Assembly (NCBI RefSeq): GCF_037023745.1
Contig: NZ_CP146101.1
Coordinates: 6,836,001 to 6,900,000 of the forward strand
Length of the DNA stretch: 64,000 bases
Source: Streptomyces sp. SCSIO 30461
GTDB taxonomy: Bacteria; Actinomycetota; Actinomycetes; Streptomycetales; Streptomycetaceae
Direction: 5' to 3'
In this document: positions 25,301 to 33,019 of the stretch, piece after piece
How positions within the stretch are numbered: position 1 is the first letter of the stretch
Layout: each line of letters begins with the position of its first letter
The notes under the pieces: generated by a model
Databases searched by the model: none
What the model was told of the DNA's origin: nothing
What the model saw: only the letters and a program-made list of their open reading frames with translations
Program-made: the position numbers and the translations under genes

Positions 25301-26425
25301 CTACTGCTCCTCGGGGCCCAGCAGCACGGCCGAGTAGTTCTTGCGCGCCGCCGTGTCGTACTGGAGTGCGACATGGCTGGTGGCAGAGGTGATGTCACGC
25401 CAGAACCGCTGCAGGGGATGCGCCTCGCCGAGACCGCCGGTGCCCGCGCCACGTACCAGCAGCCCCGCCGCCTCCTGGAGGAGCTCGGCGGCGAAGGTCG
25501 CGTTGCGCTCGTTCCTGGCCATCAGCTCAGGTGTGAAGAGCTGCTTGTCGATGACCTCGGCGTTCTGGTCGACGAGGTGACGGGCGGCGTCGATCCGGCC
25601 CGACGCACGCACCATGATCATCTCGCCCGCGTGGTTGCGGCGCCGACCGGTCATGCTGCCGGCGCAAGCGGTCAGGGCACCCGTTGCCGCCCCCACCACA
25701 GGGGCGATGAAGGTCAGCCCGCCGACCGCCTGGAACGGCACATGGTGGCAGGGCGCGGCGGAGGTCTCGTTGTGCCCGGTCAGCATGTCGGCACGGTCGA
25801 AGGACAGATGCGCCGGTACGAGCACGTCCTCCAGCACCACGGTGTGGCTGGCGGTTGCCCGCATACCCACGCTGTCCCAGGTCTCCTGCACCGTCCAGGT
25901 CCCGCGGGGCAGCGCGAAGAAGCGCAGCTGCGGGGGCCCTTCGGCGCCCGTGACGGCGGCGGCGCAGACCAGGGCCCAGTCGGCGAAGTCGATCCCGCTG
26001 ACGTAGCTCCACCGGCCGCTGAGCCGCCAGCCGCCCCCGTCCACCGCCTTGGCCCGCCCTGCGGGCATCAGAGCGGTGGCGATCACAGTGTCGGGGCTCT
26101 CACCCCAGACGGCGCGGTGGCCCTCTTCCGGGAGATGGGAGGCGAACCGTGCCGAGTACGCGGCGAGCGAGGCGCACCAGGCGGTCGCCGCACAGGCCTC
26201 GCCGACGGCCACGACGGCGCGCGTCAGCTCACCGAAGCCGCCCTCCGTACCACCCCAGCGGGAAGCCACGAAGTGCCGGGCGAAGCCGGACTCACGGATC
26301 GCCTCGGTGACTTCGGGAGCGAGCCGACGGGTGGTGTCCGCGTCTGCGGCATGCTCGGCCGCGAGCGCGCGCAGCTTGTCGGCGGCCTGGGCCAGGCCGG
26401 TGTCCCCTTGTATGACGGCAGCCAT
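25301..26425 (-). CDS. Acyl-CoA dehydrogenase-fold flavin-dependent monooxygenase
   Basis: This 374-residue protein is of the HpaB/HsaA/ActVA-Orf5 group D type. ESGFARHFVASRWGGTEGGF and AVGEACAATAWCASL lie in the N-terminal helical domain, GWRLSGRWSYVSGIDFADWAL and WDSVGMRATASHTVVLEDVLVP in the beta domain, and helical bundle RFWRDITSATSHVALQYD at the C-terminus. These oxygenases use FMNH2 or FADH2 supplied by a reductase such as that at 28032 to hydroxylate phenolic rings or make quinones. The second ATG (26425), eight bases after AGGAGG, is preferred over the first at 26431. A lone TCGAGGC heptamer lies upstream (26490-26496). Confidence 0.85.
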   Translation of the reverse strand: MAAVIQGDTGLAQAADKLRALAAEHAADADTTRRLAPEVTEAIRESGFARHFVASRWGGTEGGFGELTRAVVAVGEACAATAWCASLAAYSARFASHLPEEGHRAVWGESPDTVIATALMPAGRAKAVDGGGWRLSGRWSYVSGIDFADWALVCAAAVTGAEGPPQLRFFALPRGTWTVQETWDSVGMRATASHTVVLEDVLVPAHLSFDRADMLTGHNETSAAPCHHVPFQAVGGLTFIAPVVGAATGALTACAGSMTGRRRNHAGEMIMVRASGRIDAARHLVDQNAEVIDKQLFTPELMARNERNATFAAELLQEAAGLLVRGAGTGGLGEAHPLQRFWRDITSATSHVALQYDTAARKNYSAVLLGPEEQ

Positions 26426-26550
26426 CCTCATGACCTCCTGTGGTGAACGCTTCGCTATGCGCGGTCCGGTCGCACACCCTGCCGGGAGCGCCTCGAAGCC
26501 GGGTGCAACGCGGCTAGGAGACCTCGCGGACCGTGCCCACTCGGAACATG

Positions 26551-26586
26551 CCTCGGGCCCCGGTCGACGATGACCGGGGCCCGAGG
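26551..26586. terminator. Terminator hairpin after SRPBCC gene
   Basis: A perfect 15-bp stem (CCTCGGGCCCCGGTC at 26551-26565 and its complement at 26572-26586) with a 6-base loop lies 24 bases beyond the SRPBCC stop. Confidence 0.8.
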
Positions 26587-26610
26587 CCGCTCCACGGAAC
26601 GGACCGCGCC

Positions 26611-27078
26611 TCAGAAGAGCTTGGCAAACCGCTCCAGGGTCTCCCCCGGGCTCGGCCCGTCCAGCGCCTGGAAGATCCGGTCGGCACCCTCTCCGTGCTT
26701 GTGCAGCTTGATGTGCGCCAGCTCCACGGTGGTGCCGCCGCCCTGCGCCGGGGTGAAGGTCACCTCGATCTCACTGGCCCGTTCGTCGTCCGGGATCGAC
26801 TGCCAGTTGCCGTCGAGCCGCCAGGTCATCGCCAGTCGGCGTCCCGGCTCCCATTCCAGGATGCGGCCCCAGGTGATCTCGTTGCCCTCCACATCCCACT
26901 CGTAGTAGCGCCCATCCGCTCCGCCCTCGAAGGCGAGGCCCACCCGCTCCTTCTTGAGCAGGACATGGGACGGCGGCCACCAGTCCTTGGGGCGCTCGGT
27001 GAAGACCTTGAAGCTCTCGTCGGGCGATGCCGGCACCGTCACCGACTTCCGTACGTCCGGAATCGTCTGCTCCGACAC
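26611..27078 (-). CDS. SRPBCC (AHSA1-like) protein
   Basis: This single START/AHSA1-domain protein of 155 residues has VRKSVTVPASPDESFKVFTERPKDWWPP at the start, YYEWDVEGNEITWGRILEWEPGRRL in the middle and GETLERFAKLF at the end, a typical helix-grip fold. In a polyketide cluster such proteins may act as cyclases or ligand carriers, but AHSA1 relatives are also general proteins. GTG 27078 follows GAGGAGGGG. It is divergent from the ketoreductase operon and shares an intergenic region with SARP-like repeats on both strands. Confidence 0.85.
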   Translation of the reverse strand: MSEQTIPDVRKSVTVPASPDESFKVFTERPKDWWPPSHVLLKKERVGLAFEGGADGRYYEWDVEGNEITWGRILEWEPGRRLAMTWRLDGNWQSIPDDERASEIEVTFTPAQGGGTTVELAHIKLHKHGEGADRIFQALDGPSPGETLERFAKLF

Positions 27079-27142
27079 GGACCCCTCCTCGCTCGCGTCA
27101 CATCGATCGGTGCGGTCACCATCGCCTCCACCGCTCAACCCC

Positions 27143-27186
27143 ACGTCGACCGGGGCTCGAACGGCCTGGCCTCGAGGCGGATTCGA
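27143..27186 (-). promoter_or_regulatory. Minus-strand SARP-like repeats facing the SRPBCC gene
   Basis: Minus-strand pairs TCGAATC/TCGAGGC (27180-27186, 27169-27175) and TCGAGCC/TCGACGT (27154-27160, 27143-27149) each have 11-bp spacing, with 15 bp between the pairs. No good -10 sits eight bases after the last heptamer. Confidence 0.35.
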
Positions 27187-27214
27187 GAACCACGCAAGGA
27201 CCGGGCGCCACGGT
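27172..27214 (+). promoter_or_regulatory. SARP-type triple operator and promoter for ketoreductase operon
   Basis: TCGAGGC (27172-27178), TCGAGAA (27183-27189) and GCAAGGA (27194-27200) start 11 bp apart on the plus strand. Exactly eight bases follow before CACGGT (27209-27214). The first two are perfect TCGAGXX heptamers. The ketoreductase start lies 32 bases downstream. Confidence 0.7.
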
Positions 27215-27246
27215 CGGTCCACTTGGACGAGCGACGGGAGAGCACG

Positions 27247-28032
27247 ATGACAGATACGGCACGACGAGTCGCCTTCGTCACCGGCGCGACCAGCGGGATC
27301 GGACTCGCGGTGACCGAGTTGCTGGCCGGGCAGGGCATGGCCGTGTTCGGCGTGGCCCGGGGTGACGAGGACGTACGCGCGCTGGTGAAGCGGTTGCGCG
27401 CGGAGGGCCACGAGGTCTCCGGAGCGGTCTGCGACGTCACCTCGCCGGAGTCGATCCGCGCCGCGGTGCGCACGGCCGTCGACGCCTACGGCCGGATCGA
27501 CGTCCTCGTCAACAACGCGGGGCGCGGCGGTGGCGGAGTGACCGCCGAGATCGAGGACTCCCTCTGGGACGACGTGATCGAGACCAACCTCAACGGCACC
27601 TTCCGTGTCACCCGTGAGGTGCTGAGCACCGGGCTGATGCGGGACGGGGGCTGGGGCCGCATCGTCAGCATCGCCTCCACCGGAGGCAAGCAGGGCGTCG
27701 AACTGGCCGCGCCGTACTCCGCCTCCAAGCACGGTGTCATCGGCTTCACCAAGGCGGTCGGCAAGGAGCTGGCCAAGAGCGGAATCACGGTCAACGCCGT
27801 GTGTCCTGGCTATGTGGAGACACCGATGGCGCAGCGGGTCCGCCAGGGCTACGCCGGGCACTACGGCGTGAGCGAGGAGGACATCCTCGAGAAGTTCAAC
27901 GCGAAGATCCCATTGGGCCGCTACTCCACGCCCGAGGAAGTGGCGGGTCTTGTCGGCTATCTGGTCTCCGACTCGGCGGCGTCGATCACGGCGCAGGCGC
28001 TGAACGTCTGCGGCGGGCTGGGCAACTACTGA
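27247..28032 (+). CDS. Type II polyketide C-9 ketoreductase (ActIII family)
   Basis: This 261-residue SDR with strong ActIII character has RRVAFVTGATSGIGLAVTELLA, NNAGRGGGGVTAEI, IVSIASTGGKQGV, APYSASKHGVIGFTKAVGKEL, VNAVCPGYVETPMA and a C-terminal ITAQALNVCGGLGNY. The NNAGRxGGG loop and the CGGLGNY end are diagnostic of ketoreductases that reduce C-9 of the nascent poly-beta-ketone with NADPH. This is the best single proof that the locus makes an aromatic polyketide even though KS alpha and KS beta are outside the window. The stop overlaps the next start (TGATG). Confidence 0.96.
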   Translation: MTDTARRVAFVTGATSGIGLAVTELLAGQGMAVFGVARGDEDVRALVKRLRAEGHEVSGAVCDVTSPESIRAAVRTAVDAYGRIDVLVNNAGRGGGGVTAEIEDSLWDDVIETNLNGTFRVTREVLSTGLMRDGGWGRIVSIASTGGKQGVELAAPYSASKHGVIGFTKAVGKELAKSGITVNAVCPGYVETPMAQRVRQGYAGHYGVSEEDILEKFNAKIPLGRYSTPEEVAGLVGYLVSDSAASITAQALNVCGGLGNY

Positions 28033-28694
28033 TGCGAACCGAGACGGAAGTCACCACCATGGCGAAGGTTTCCCCGTTCTCCCAACCGGCCGAGTCCGCG
28101 GTACCGGCCGGAGCCGCGGCTTCCGCCGCGTCCGTCGCGTCCGTCGCGTCCGTCGCGTCCGCGACAGCCGTACTGGCCGCGCCCGAGATGGCCGCCTTCC
28201 GGGCGGCCATGGGCCGCTTCCCCACCGGGGTCACCCTGCTCACGCAGGGCAGCGGCGACGGCACGAGTGTGATCACCCTGAACAGCCTCACGTCCGTGTC
28301 GCTCGACCCCTTGCTGATCCTGGTCTCCATCAAAGCGGATGGCCGGATGCGCCCCCGGGTCGCCGATGCCGGCAGCTTCGCCGTCAATGTGCTGGGGTGC
28401 CATCAGCAGGACCTGGCCCAGGAGTTCTGCCGGCCCGACCGCCCGGCCGGCCTGGCGGCGATGCGCCGGCTCGGCGCGGTCGAAGGGATCACCGGTAACG
28501 CGGTACTGCCGCTGGCCGAGGCCTCGTTCGAGTGCGTACTCGACGCCCAGCACGAAGCCGGGGACCATACGCTGCTGATCGGGCGGGTGGTGGCCCTGGC
28601 CACCACCGAGACCGGCTCCGATCCGCTCGTCTTCCACCAGGGCCGCTTCACCCGCCTGCCCGCCGGCGCAGCCGCGACGGAGGCGGCGGCATGA
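28032..28694 (+). CDS. Flavin reductase (ActVB-like)
   Basis: This 220-residue NAD(P)H:flavin oxidoreductase of the two-component monooxygenase type has FRAAMGRFPTGVTLLTQ, SVITLNSLTSVSLDPLLILVSI and RPRVADAGSFAVNVLGCHQQDLAQEF. It would provide reduced flavin for the oxygenase at 25301. The N-terminal 50 residues are a low-complexity Ala/Ser/Val linker produced by a 9-base tandem repeat (28128-28160) and are not part of the domain; an internal start near ATG 28187 would give the bare domain. It is coupled to the ketoreductase before and the MBL gene after (ATGA). Confidence 0.9.
   Translation: MRTETEVTTMAKVSPFSQPAESAVPAGAAASAASVASVASVASATAVLAAPEMAAFRAAMGRFPTGVTLLTQGSGDGTSVITLNSLTSVSLDPLLILVSIKADGRMRPRVADAGSFAVNVLGCHQQDLAQEFCRPDRPAGLAAMRRLGAVEGITGNAVLPLAEASFECVLDAQHEAGDHTLLIGRVVALATTETGSDPLVFHQGRFTRLPAGAAATEAAA
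28128..28160 (+). repeat. 9-bp in-frame tandem repeat (Ala-Ser-Val)
   Basis: The unit GCGTCCGTC occurs three full times plus a partial fourth, encoding ASV repeats inside the flavin-reductase N-terminal linker. It is a likely slippage-prone microsatellite. Confidence 0.8.
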
Positions 28695-29620
28695 GAGCGG
28701 GCTCCGACGTGTCCGCCACGGCGCCGCCCTCGCTGCGGCCCGTGGCGGACGGGGTGTACGCCTTCGTCCAGCCGGACGGAGGCTGGTGTCTCAACAACGC
28801 CGGGCTCATCGTGGGTTCGGAGCGCGGTGTGCTGGTCGACACCGCGGCCACCGAGGCCCGTGCCCGGCGGCTGCGGGAGGAGACCGAACGGCTGGCTCCT
28901 GGCGGGGTCGACTTCGTCGTCAACACGCATTTCCACGGTGACCACACCTTCGGCAACGGGCAGTTCACTCCGCGCTCGGTGATCGTGGCGAGCGAGGGCT
29001 GCCGTGCCGACAGTGCCGAGGCCGGGCTCGGGCTGCGAAGCCTGTGGCCGGACGTGGAGTGGGGCGAGACGCCGCTGGTCCTGCCGTCGCTCACGTTCCG
29101 CGACTCGCTCACCGTGCACGCGGGGGATGTGCGTGTCGAGCTGCTGTCGGTCGGACCCGCGCACACCCACGACGACGTGGTGGTGTGGGTACCGGAGCGT
29201 TCGGTGCTGTTCACAGGCGACGTGGTGTGGTCGGGCGTCACTCCGTACGTGCTGATGGGCTCGATCTCGGGCTCGCTGAGGGCTCTGGCCCGGTTGCGCG
29301 AGCTCGGGGCCGCGACGGTGGTGCCGGGTCATGGGCCGGTCGGCGGCGGTGAGTTGATCGATGAGACGGAGGCATATCTGCGTTGGGTGCAGCGGCTGGC
29401 GGAAGACGGGCTGAGCCGGGGCATCGGGCCGCTTCGCGCTGCCGAGGAGGCGGATACGAGCGCGTTCGCCGGGCTCGTGGACTCGGAGCGGCTGGTGGGA
29501 AATCTGCACCGCGCGTTCGCGGAGCTCCAGGGTCTCGCGCCCGGGGCCCGCATCGATGTACTGGCGTCCTTCAAGGAGATGGTCGCCTACCACGGCGGGC
29601 TGCCCGCCTGCCATGCCTGA
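28691..29620 (+). CDS. Metallo-beta-lactamase-fold hydrolase/cyclase (ActIV-like)
   Basis: This 309-residue MBL-fold protein has the metal-binding THFHGDHTFGNG (HxHxDH), GPAHTHDDVVVW with the third His, FTGDVVWSG with the bridging Asp and VVPGHGPVGGG with the last His. All ligands are present. In actinorhodin and related pathways an MBL protein (ActIV) is the second/third-ring cyclase-thioesterase that releases the bicyclic intermediate. Position after ketoreductase and flavin reductase supports the same role. ATG 28691 overlaps the preceding stop. Confidence 0.85.
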   Translation: MRAGSDVSATAPPSLRPVADGVYAFVQPDGGWCLNNAGLIVGSERGVLVDTAATEARARRLREETERLAPGGVDFVVNTHFHGDHTFGNGQFTPRSVIVASEGCRADSAEAGLGLRSLWPDVEWGETPLVLPSLTFRDSLTVHAGDVRVELLSVGPAHTHDDVVVWVPERSVLFTGDVVWSGVTPYVLMGSISGSLRALARLRELGAATVVPGHGPVGGGELIDETEAYLRWVQRLAEDGLSRGIGPLRAAEEADTSAFAGLVDSERLVGNLHRAFAELQGLAPGARIDVLASFKEMVAYHGGLPACHA

Positions 29621-29644
29621 ACGACACGCTGAGAGGAGTCGTCG

Positions 29645-29860
29645 ATGACGATCCTGCTGGAACGGACCGTAAGGGAAGCGCTGCCGCCGCTGGAGCTGAC
29701 GGTGGGGCACACCCTGCCGCCGCTGATGGCACTGGCTCCGACAGTGGCACCGACTCAGGCCCCAGCGCCCCGTACCGCACCCGCCTGGGTGCCCCTGCTG
29801 CTGGCCGGTGATCCCGATGACGACGGCAGCGAGTCGCACATCTGCCGTGGCATCGATTGA
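29645..29860 (+). CDS. 71-residue protein of unknown function at the operon end
   Basis: I do not recognise this protein. ATG 29645 follows GAGAGGAG and lies 24 bases after the MBL stop, so it reads as the last gene of the ketoreductase operon, directly before a strong terminator. It is Pro/Ala/Leu-rich in the middle (LPPLELTVGHTLPPLMALAP) with an acidic C-terminus DPDDDGSESHICRGID. It has no membrane span and a single Cys. It could be a small accessory protein. A RiPP precursor is conceivable but no modifying enzymes lie nearby. Confidence 0.55.
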   Translation: MTILLERTVREALPPLELTVGHTLPPLMALAPTVAPTQAPAPRTAPAWVPLLLAGDPDDDGSESHICRGID

Positions 29861-29880
29861 GCCGGCGGCGGGTGCCACTG

Positions 29881-29930
29881 CGAAACGGGCGGGTGCCCCG
29901 TACTTCGGTACGGGGCACCCGCCCGTTTCG
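29881..29930. terminator. Bidirectional terminator hairpin with TTCG tetraloop
   Basis: A perfect 23-bp stem (left arm 29881-29903 starting CGAAACGGGCGGGTGCCCCG) is closed by a TTCG loop between the convergent 71-residue ORF and the NTF2-like gene. Confidence 0.9.
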
Positions 29931-29950
29931 GCGCATCGGCGCTTTCGGGC

Positions 29951-30400
29951 TCAGGAAGCGCCGGGTTCGTCGCGGTGGATCACCCGCGAGCGGGTCAGAA
30001 GCCTGCCATCCACCCGGACGAGGACATCGTCGACGGTGAACGTGGGCTGGAAGCTGACGTTGCCCTCGCGGTCGGTCTGGGTGACGAGGGTGTAGTACGA
30101 AACGCGCAGGAGGTCGGCGTCCGCCTGGTCGACCTCGATCAGGATGTGGCCGAACCAGTGGCGGACGGCGATGCCCTGGTAGCGCGGGAGGTTCGCCTTC
30201 ATCCCGGCGATCATCTCCTCGCGGCCCTGCTGACGGTGGCCGCCCGCGTGGACGACCTCTCCGTCGTCGGTGAAGGTGTCCGCGAACCCCTCGATGTCGA
30301 GGGCGTCGACCCGGCGCATCTGGTGGGCGTAGAAGGTCTGGACCTCGGCGTAGACATCTCCGGTGACCTGGTGCCGGAGTGTCCCGACCGGCTGAGGCAT
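29951..30400 (-). CDS. NTF2-like (SnoaL-like) protein
   Basis: This 149-residue cone-shaped NTF2-fold protein has EVQTFYAHQMRRVDALDIEGFADTFTDDGEVVHAGG at the start, RHWFGHILIEVDQADADLLRVSYYTLVTQ in the sheet and a C-terminal RSRVIHRDEP. SnoaL-like folds in aromatic polyketide clusters serve as ring cyclases, hydroxylase partners or isomerases. ATG 30398-30400 is preceded by AAGGGAG. It is the last recognisable cluster gene on the right; the next gene is a cell-wall enzyme. Confidence 0.8.
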   Translation of the reverse strand: MPQPVGTLRHQVTGDVYAEVQTFYAHQMRRVDALDIEGFADTFTDDGEVVHAGGHRQQGREEMIAGMKANLPRYQGIAVRHWFGHILIEVDQADADLLRVSYYTLVTQTDREGNVSFQPTFTVDDVLVRVDGRLLTRSRVIHRDEPGAS

Positions 30401-30488
30401 GGCAACTCCCTTCGAGACGCTGCCCTCATGGCCGCGCGACTGCGCCCAGGCTGCCGAAGGCGCCTGCAGCACCAGTGGAGACCGGCTC

Positions 30489-30530
30489 GGAGCCCCGGCC
30501 GGTACGACGGGTCGGTCGGCCCGGGGCTCC
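30489..30530 (-). terminator. Terminator of the PBP gene
   Basis: GGAGCCCCGGCC (30489-30500) pairs with GGCCCGGGGCTCC ending at 30530, with one bulge, directly after the penicillin-binding protein stop. Confidence 0.6.
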
Positions 30531-30531
30531 C

Positions 30532-32208
30532 TCAGCCCACCGCCTTCAGGAACCGGGCGGCGACGGGTCCCGCGTCGGCACCGCCCGAGCCGCCGTCCTC
30601 CACGAACACCGCCCAGGCCAGGTTCCGCTGTCCCTGGTAGCCGATCATCCAGGCATGGGTACGCGGAGGCCGCTGGTCCCCGTACTCGGCCGTGCCGGTC
30701 TTCGCATGCGCCTCTCCCGGGACGTCCTGCAGCACCTGGGCGGTGCCCTCGGCGACCGTGGCGCGCATCATGCCGCGCAGCGCGGACAGGACGGCGGGGA
30801 CGAGGCGCTCCGACGCATGGTGCTTGTTCTTCACCGCGGCGGGCACGAGGAACGGCTGCCGGAACGTGCCGTCCTTGACGGTCGCCGCGACCGACGCCAT
30901 CACGAGGGGCGAGACCTGGACCCGGGCCTGTCCGACGGTCGCCGCGGCCTTGTCGTTGTCGCCATCGGCGGCTGGGACACTTCCGTCGTATGTGGCGACC
31001 CCGACGTCCCATGCGCCGCCGATACCGAAGGCCCGCGCCGTGTCGTGCAGCGACGCGTCCTTGAGCTTGGTACGGGCGTTGATGAAGAAGGTGTTGCAGG
31101 ACCGGGCGAACGCGTCCGTGAGCGTGGCACCTCCCGGCAGACCGAACCGGCCGTGGTTCTCGAACCGCTGCCCGTTGACATGGGCGAACACGGGGCAGTC
31201 GGCGCGATCGGCCGGCCGCATGCCCGCCTTCAGCAGAGCGGCGGCGGTGATGACCTTGAAGGTGGAGCCGGGTGGATAGCGCCCTTCCAGTGCTCGGTTC
31301 ATACCACCGGGCCTGTTGGCGGCGGCGAGGATACGACCGGTCGCCGGATCGAGAGCCACGATGGCCGCGTTCTTCTCCAGGCCGTCCAGAGCGCCGGCGG
31401 CGGCTTCCTGGATCCTCGCGTCGATGGTGGTCCGTACGGGCACTCCGCCCTTGGCCCCGCTGTCGTCGCGGATCCCCTTCACGGCGCGCCCGGAGGCGCG
31501 GTCCACGATCACGACGGAACTCATCCCGGGGGCTCCACCGGTGAGCTGCCGGTCGTAGCGGGCTTCGAGGCCGGAGATCCCTTTGCCGCTCTTCGGATCG
31601 ACCAGCCCCACGAGCGAGGGTGCTCGCAGGGTGTCACCGTGGGTGTCGAGCACGGCAGCGCGTCGCCGCGCCCGAAGAGCCAGGGTCTGCCCGGGAGCGA
31701 GCTCGGGATGAATCAGCGGGGTGGTGAACTCCACCTCCCACGTTCCCTGCCCGTCCCGCCCACTGTGCCCGCCCCGCTTCAGCAGGAGTCTGGCCTTCGA
31801 CTCCCAGGTGTAGTCACCCGCACCGGGGATCGTCATGGCGACGGCGAACGGGATCCGGACCTCCCGGCTTCCTTGCCTCGTGCCCTTCAGTGCCCTGAGC
31901 TCGGCCTTCGACGGCTTCAGGTTCGTCATCACGGAGGTGATGAGCGACTCGGCATAGGCGGGAGTCGCGGTGTACGCGCCCGCCCGTCGGGCCGCCCCCG
32001 CCTCCCAGGCGTCCAGGAAACCCTGCAAACGCTCGGTGGCAGCCTGTACACGGGAATCCTCCGGATGCACCACCAGGGTGGTGTAGGCCCAGAAGCCGGC
32101 CCCTGCCAGGGCCGCGGACGCCGCCACCGCGGCGACCGCGGTGCGACGTCGATGCGACCGCCCGTACCTCGGCGGGGGGTAGTTCCGGTAAACACAGCCG
32201 CGCGCCAT
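30532..32208 (-). CDS. Penicillin-binding protein with N-terminal NTF2/MecA-like domain
   Basis: This 558-residue membrane-anchored D,D-transpeptidase has a cytoplasmic Arg-rich start, one membrane helix (AVAAVAASAALAGAGFWAY), an NTF2-like domain as in MecA_N (residues about 50-160), a PBP dimer region, then the transpeptidase with SxxK in PPGSTFKVIT, SxN in RSCN and KTG in AKTGTAEYGD. All three motifs are intact, so it should cross-link peptidoglycan and bind beta-lactams. AGGA lies seven bases before ATG 32208. It is probably a general cell-wall gene and marks the edge of the polyketide cluster. Confidence 0.92.
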   Translation of the reverse strand: MARGCVYRNYPPPRYGRSHRRRTAVAAVAASAALAGAGFWAYTTLVVHPEDSRVQAATERLQGFLDAWEAGAARRAGAYTATPAYAESLITSVMTNLKPSKAELRALKGTRQGSREVRIPFAVAMTIPGAGDYTWESKARLLLKRGGHSGRDGQGTWEVEFTTPLIHPELAPGQTLALRARRRAAVLDTHGDTLRAPSLVGLVDPKSGKGISGLEARYDRQLTGGAPGMSSVVIVDRASGRAVKGIRDDSGAKGGVPVRTTIDARIQEAAAGALDGLEKNAAIVALDPATGRILAAANRPGGMNRALEGRYPPGSTFKVITAAALLKAGMRPADRADCPVFAHVNGQRFENHGRFGLPGGATLTDAFARSCNTFFINARTKLKDASLHDTARAFGIGGAWDVGVATYDGSVPAADGDNDKAAATVGQARVQVSPLVMASVAATVKDGTFRQPFLVPAAVKNKHHASERLVPAVLSALRGMMRATVAEGTAQVLQDVPGEAHAKTGTAEYGDQRPPRTHAWMIGYQGQRNLAWAVFVEDGGSGGADAGPVAARFLKAVG

Positions 32209-32389
32209 GCGCGCATCCTAGAGTCACCCTCTCCTCACTCTCCGTACTGGCGCGCGATATCGGCGACGGCTCCTGTCCACGTCTTCCATCCGGTTGGCCG
32301 CCCCGGAACCGGCTGACAGAGGTAGCATCCCTGCCTGGCTTCGGGGGTCCGGCACGGACCGCGTGGGGATTGAACGCTGGAGGAACCAC

Positions 32390-32887
32390 ATGGCATCCCT
32401 TTCCCAGCCGGGTGTGCTCGCACGGCTGGCCCAGCTGAGCCGTGACGCATCGCAAGACCAGGGCGGGGCCCTGTGGCGGCTCGCGGCGGACGGGCGCCAA
32501 CTCGACGCCAATGTCGTACGCCTGCCACCGGGCGCCCATGTAGCCGAACACGTAGAGCCGGCCCTTGACGTACTGCTGTACATCACCTCGGGCAGCGGGC
32601 GGCTGCTCATCGGCGGCACGCGCCAGGACATCGCCGAGGGCTCGGTGGTGTGGCTCCCACGCGGAAGCCGGCGGGCTCTGTATGCCGGGCCCGAGGGCCT
32701 GGTCCAGCTCAGCGTCCATCGGCGGCGCCCGGGGTTGGCCATTCAGGCTTCGCCCGCGGATACGTCGGAGGGTGGTGAACACGCCTGCCTGCTGGACCGC
32801 GTCTGCCCCGAATGCGGACGCCTCGCGCCGGAGTCGGACGCGCGCTATTGCGGTCGCTGCGGAGAGCAACTCCCCGACGTGGCCTGA
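32390..32887 (+). CDS. Cupin protein with C-terminal zinc ribbon
   Basis: This 165-residue protein has an N-terminal cupin_2 barrel (VRLPPGAHVAEHVEPALDVLLYITSGSG, EGSVVWLPRGSRRAL) and a C-terminal zinc ribbon with paired cysteines (CPECGRLAPESDARYCGRCG). ATG 32390 has GGAGGA upstream. The cupin metal ligands are partly replaced, since HVAEHVEP keeps two His but the later His is missing, so a binding rather than an enzymatic role is likely. The function is unknown. Confidence 0.75.
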   Translation: MASLSQPGVLARLAQLSRDASQDQGGALWRLAADGRQLDANVVRLPPGAHVAEHVEPALDVLLYITSGSGRLLIGGTRQDIAEGSVVWLPRGSRRALYAGPEGLVQLSVHRRRPGLAIQASPADTSEGGEHACLLDRVCPECGRLAPESDARYCGRCGEQLPDVA

Positions 32888-32954
32888 GCGGTCCGGACCG
32901 CGGTCCGGGCGATCCGTCCGCACGGCTCGGCGCGACGGGTCCGGTCGGGCTGGG

Positions 32955-32984
32955 CTGAGCTGTGCCGGACTGAGTTGTGCTGGA
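32955..32984 (+). repeat. 15-bp tandem repeat
   Basis: CTGAGCTGTGCCGGA (32955-32969) is followed directly by CTGAGTTGTGCTGGA (32970-32984), two mismatches apart, in a 130-base non-coding stretch. Confidence 0.7.
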
Positions 32985-33019
32985 CCGGATTGGGGGGTCC
33001 GGTCGGGCCCGTACCGCGA

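Noticed and set aside
29645..29860. RiPP precursor peptide
   Set aside because: There is no modifying enzyme, protease or leader-recognition protein in the operon; left as unknown.
30379..32316. A 645-codon open frame on the plus strand
   Set aside because: It is the complement of the penicillin-binding protein gene, whose SxxK, SxN and KTG motifs are intact.
28081..32984. CRISPR-like or long tandem repeat array
   Set aside because: Only a 9-bp coding repeat and a two-copy 15-bp repeat are present; there are no spacers and no cas genes.
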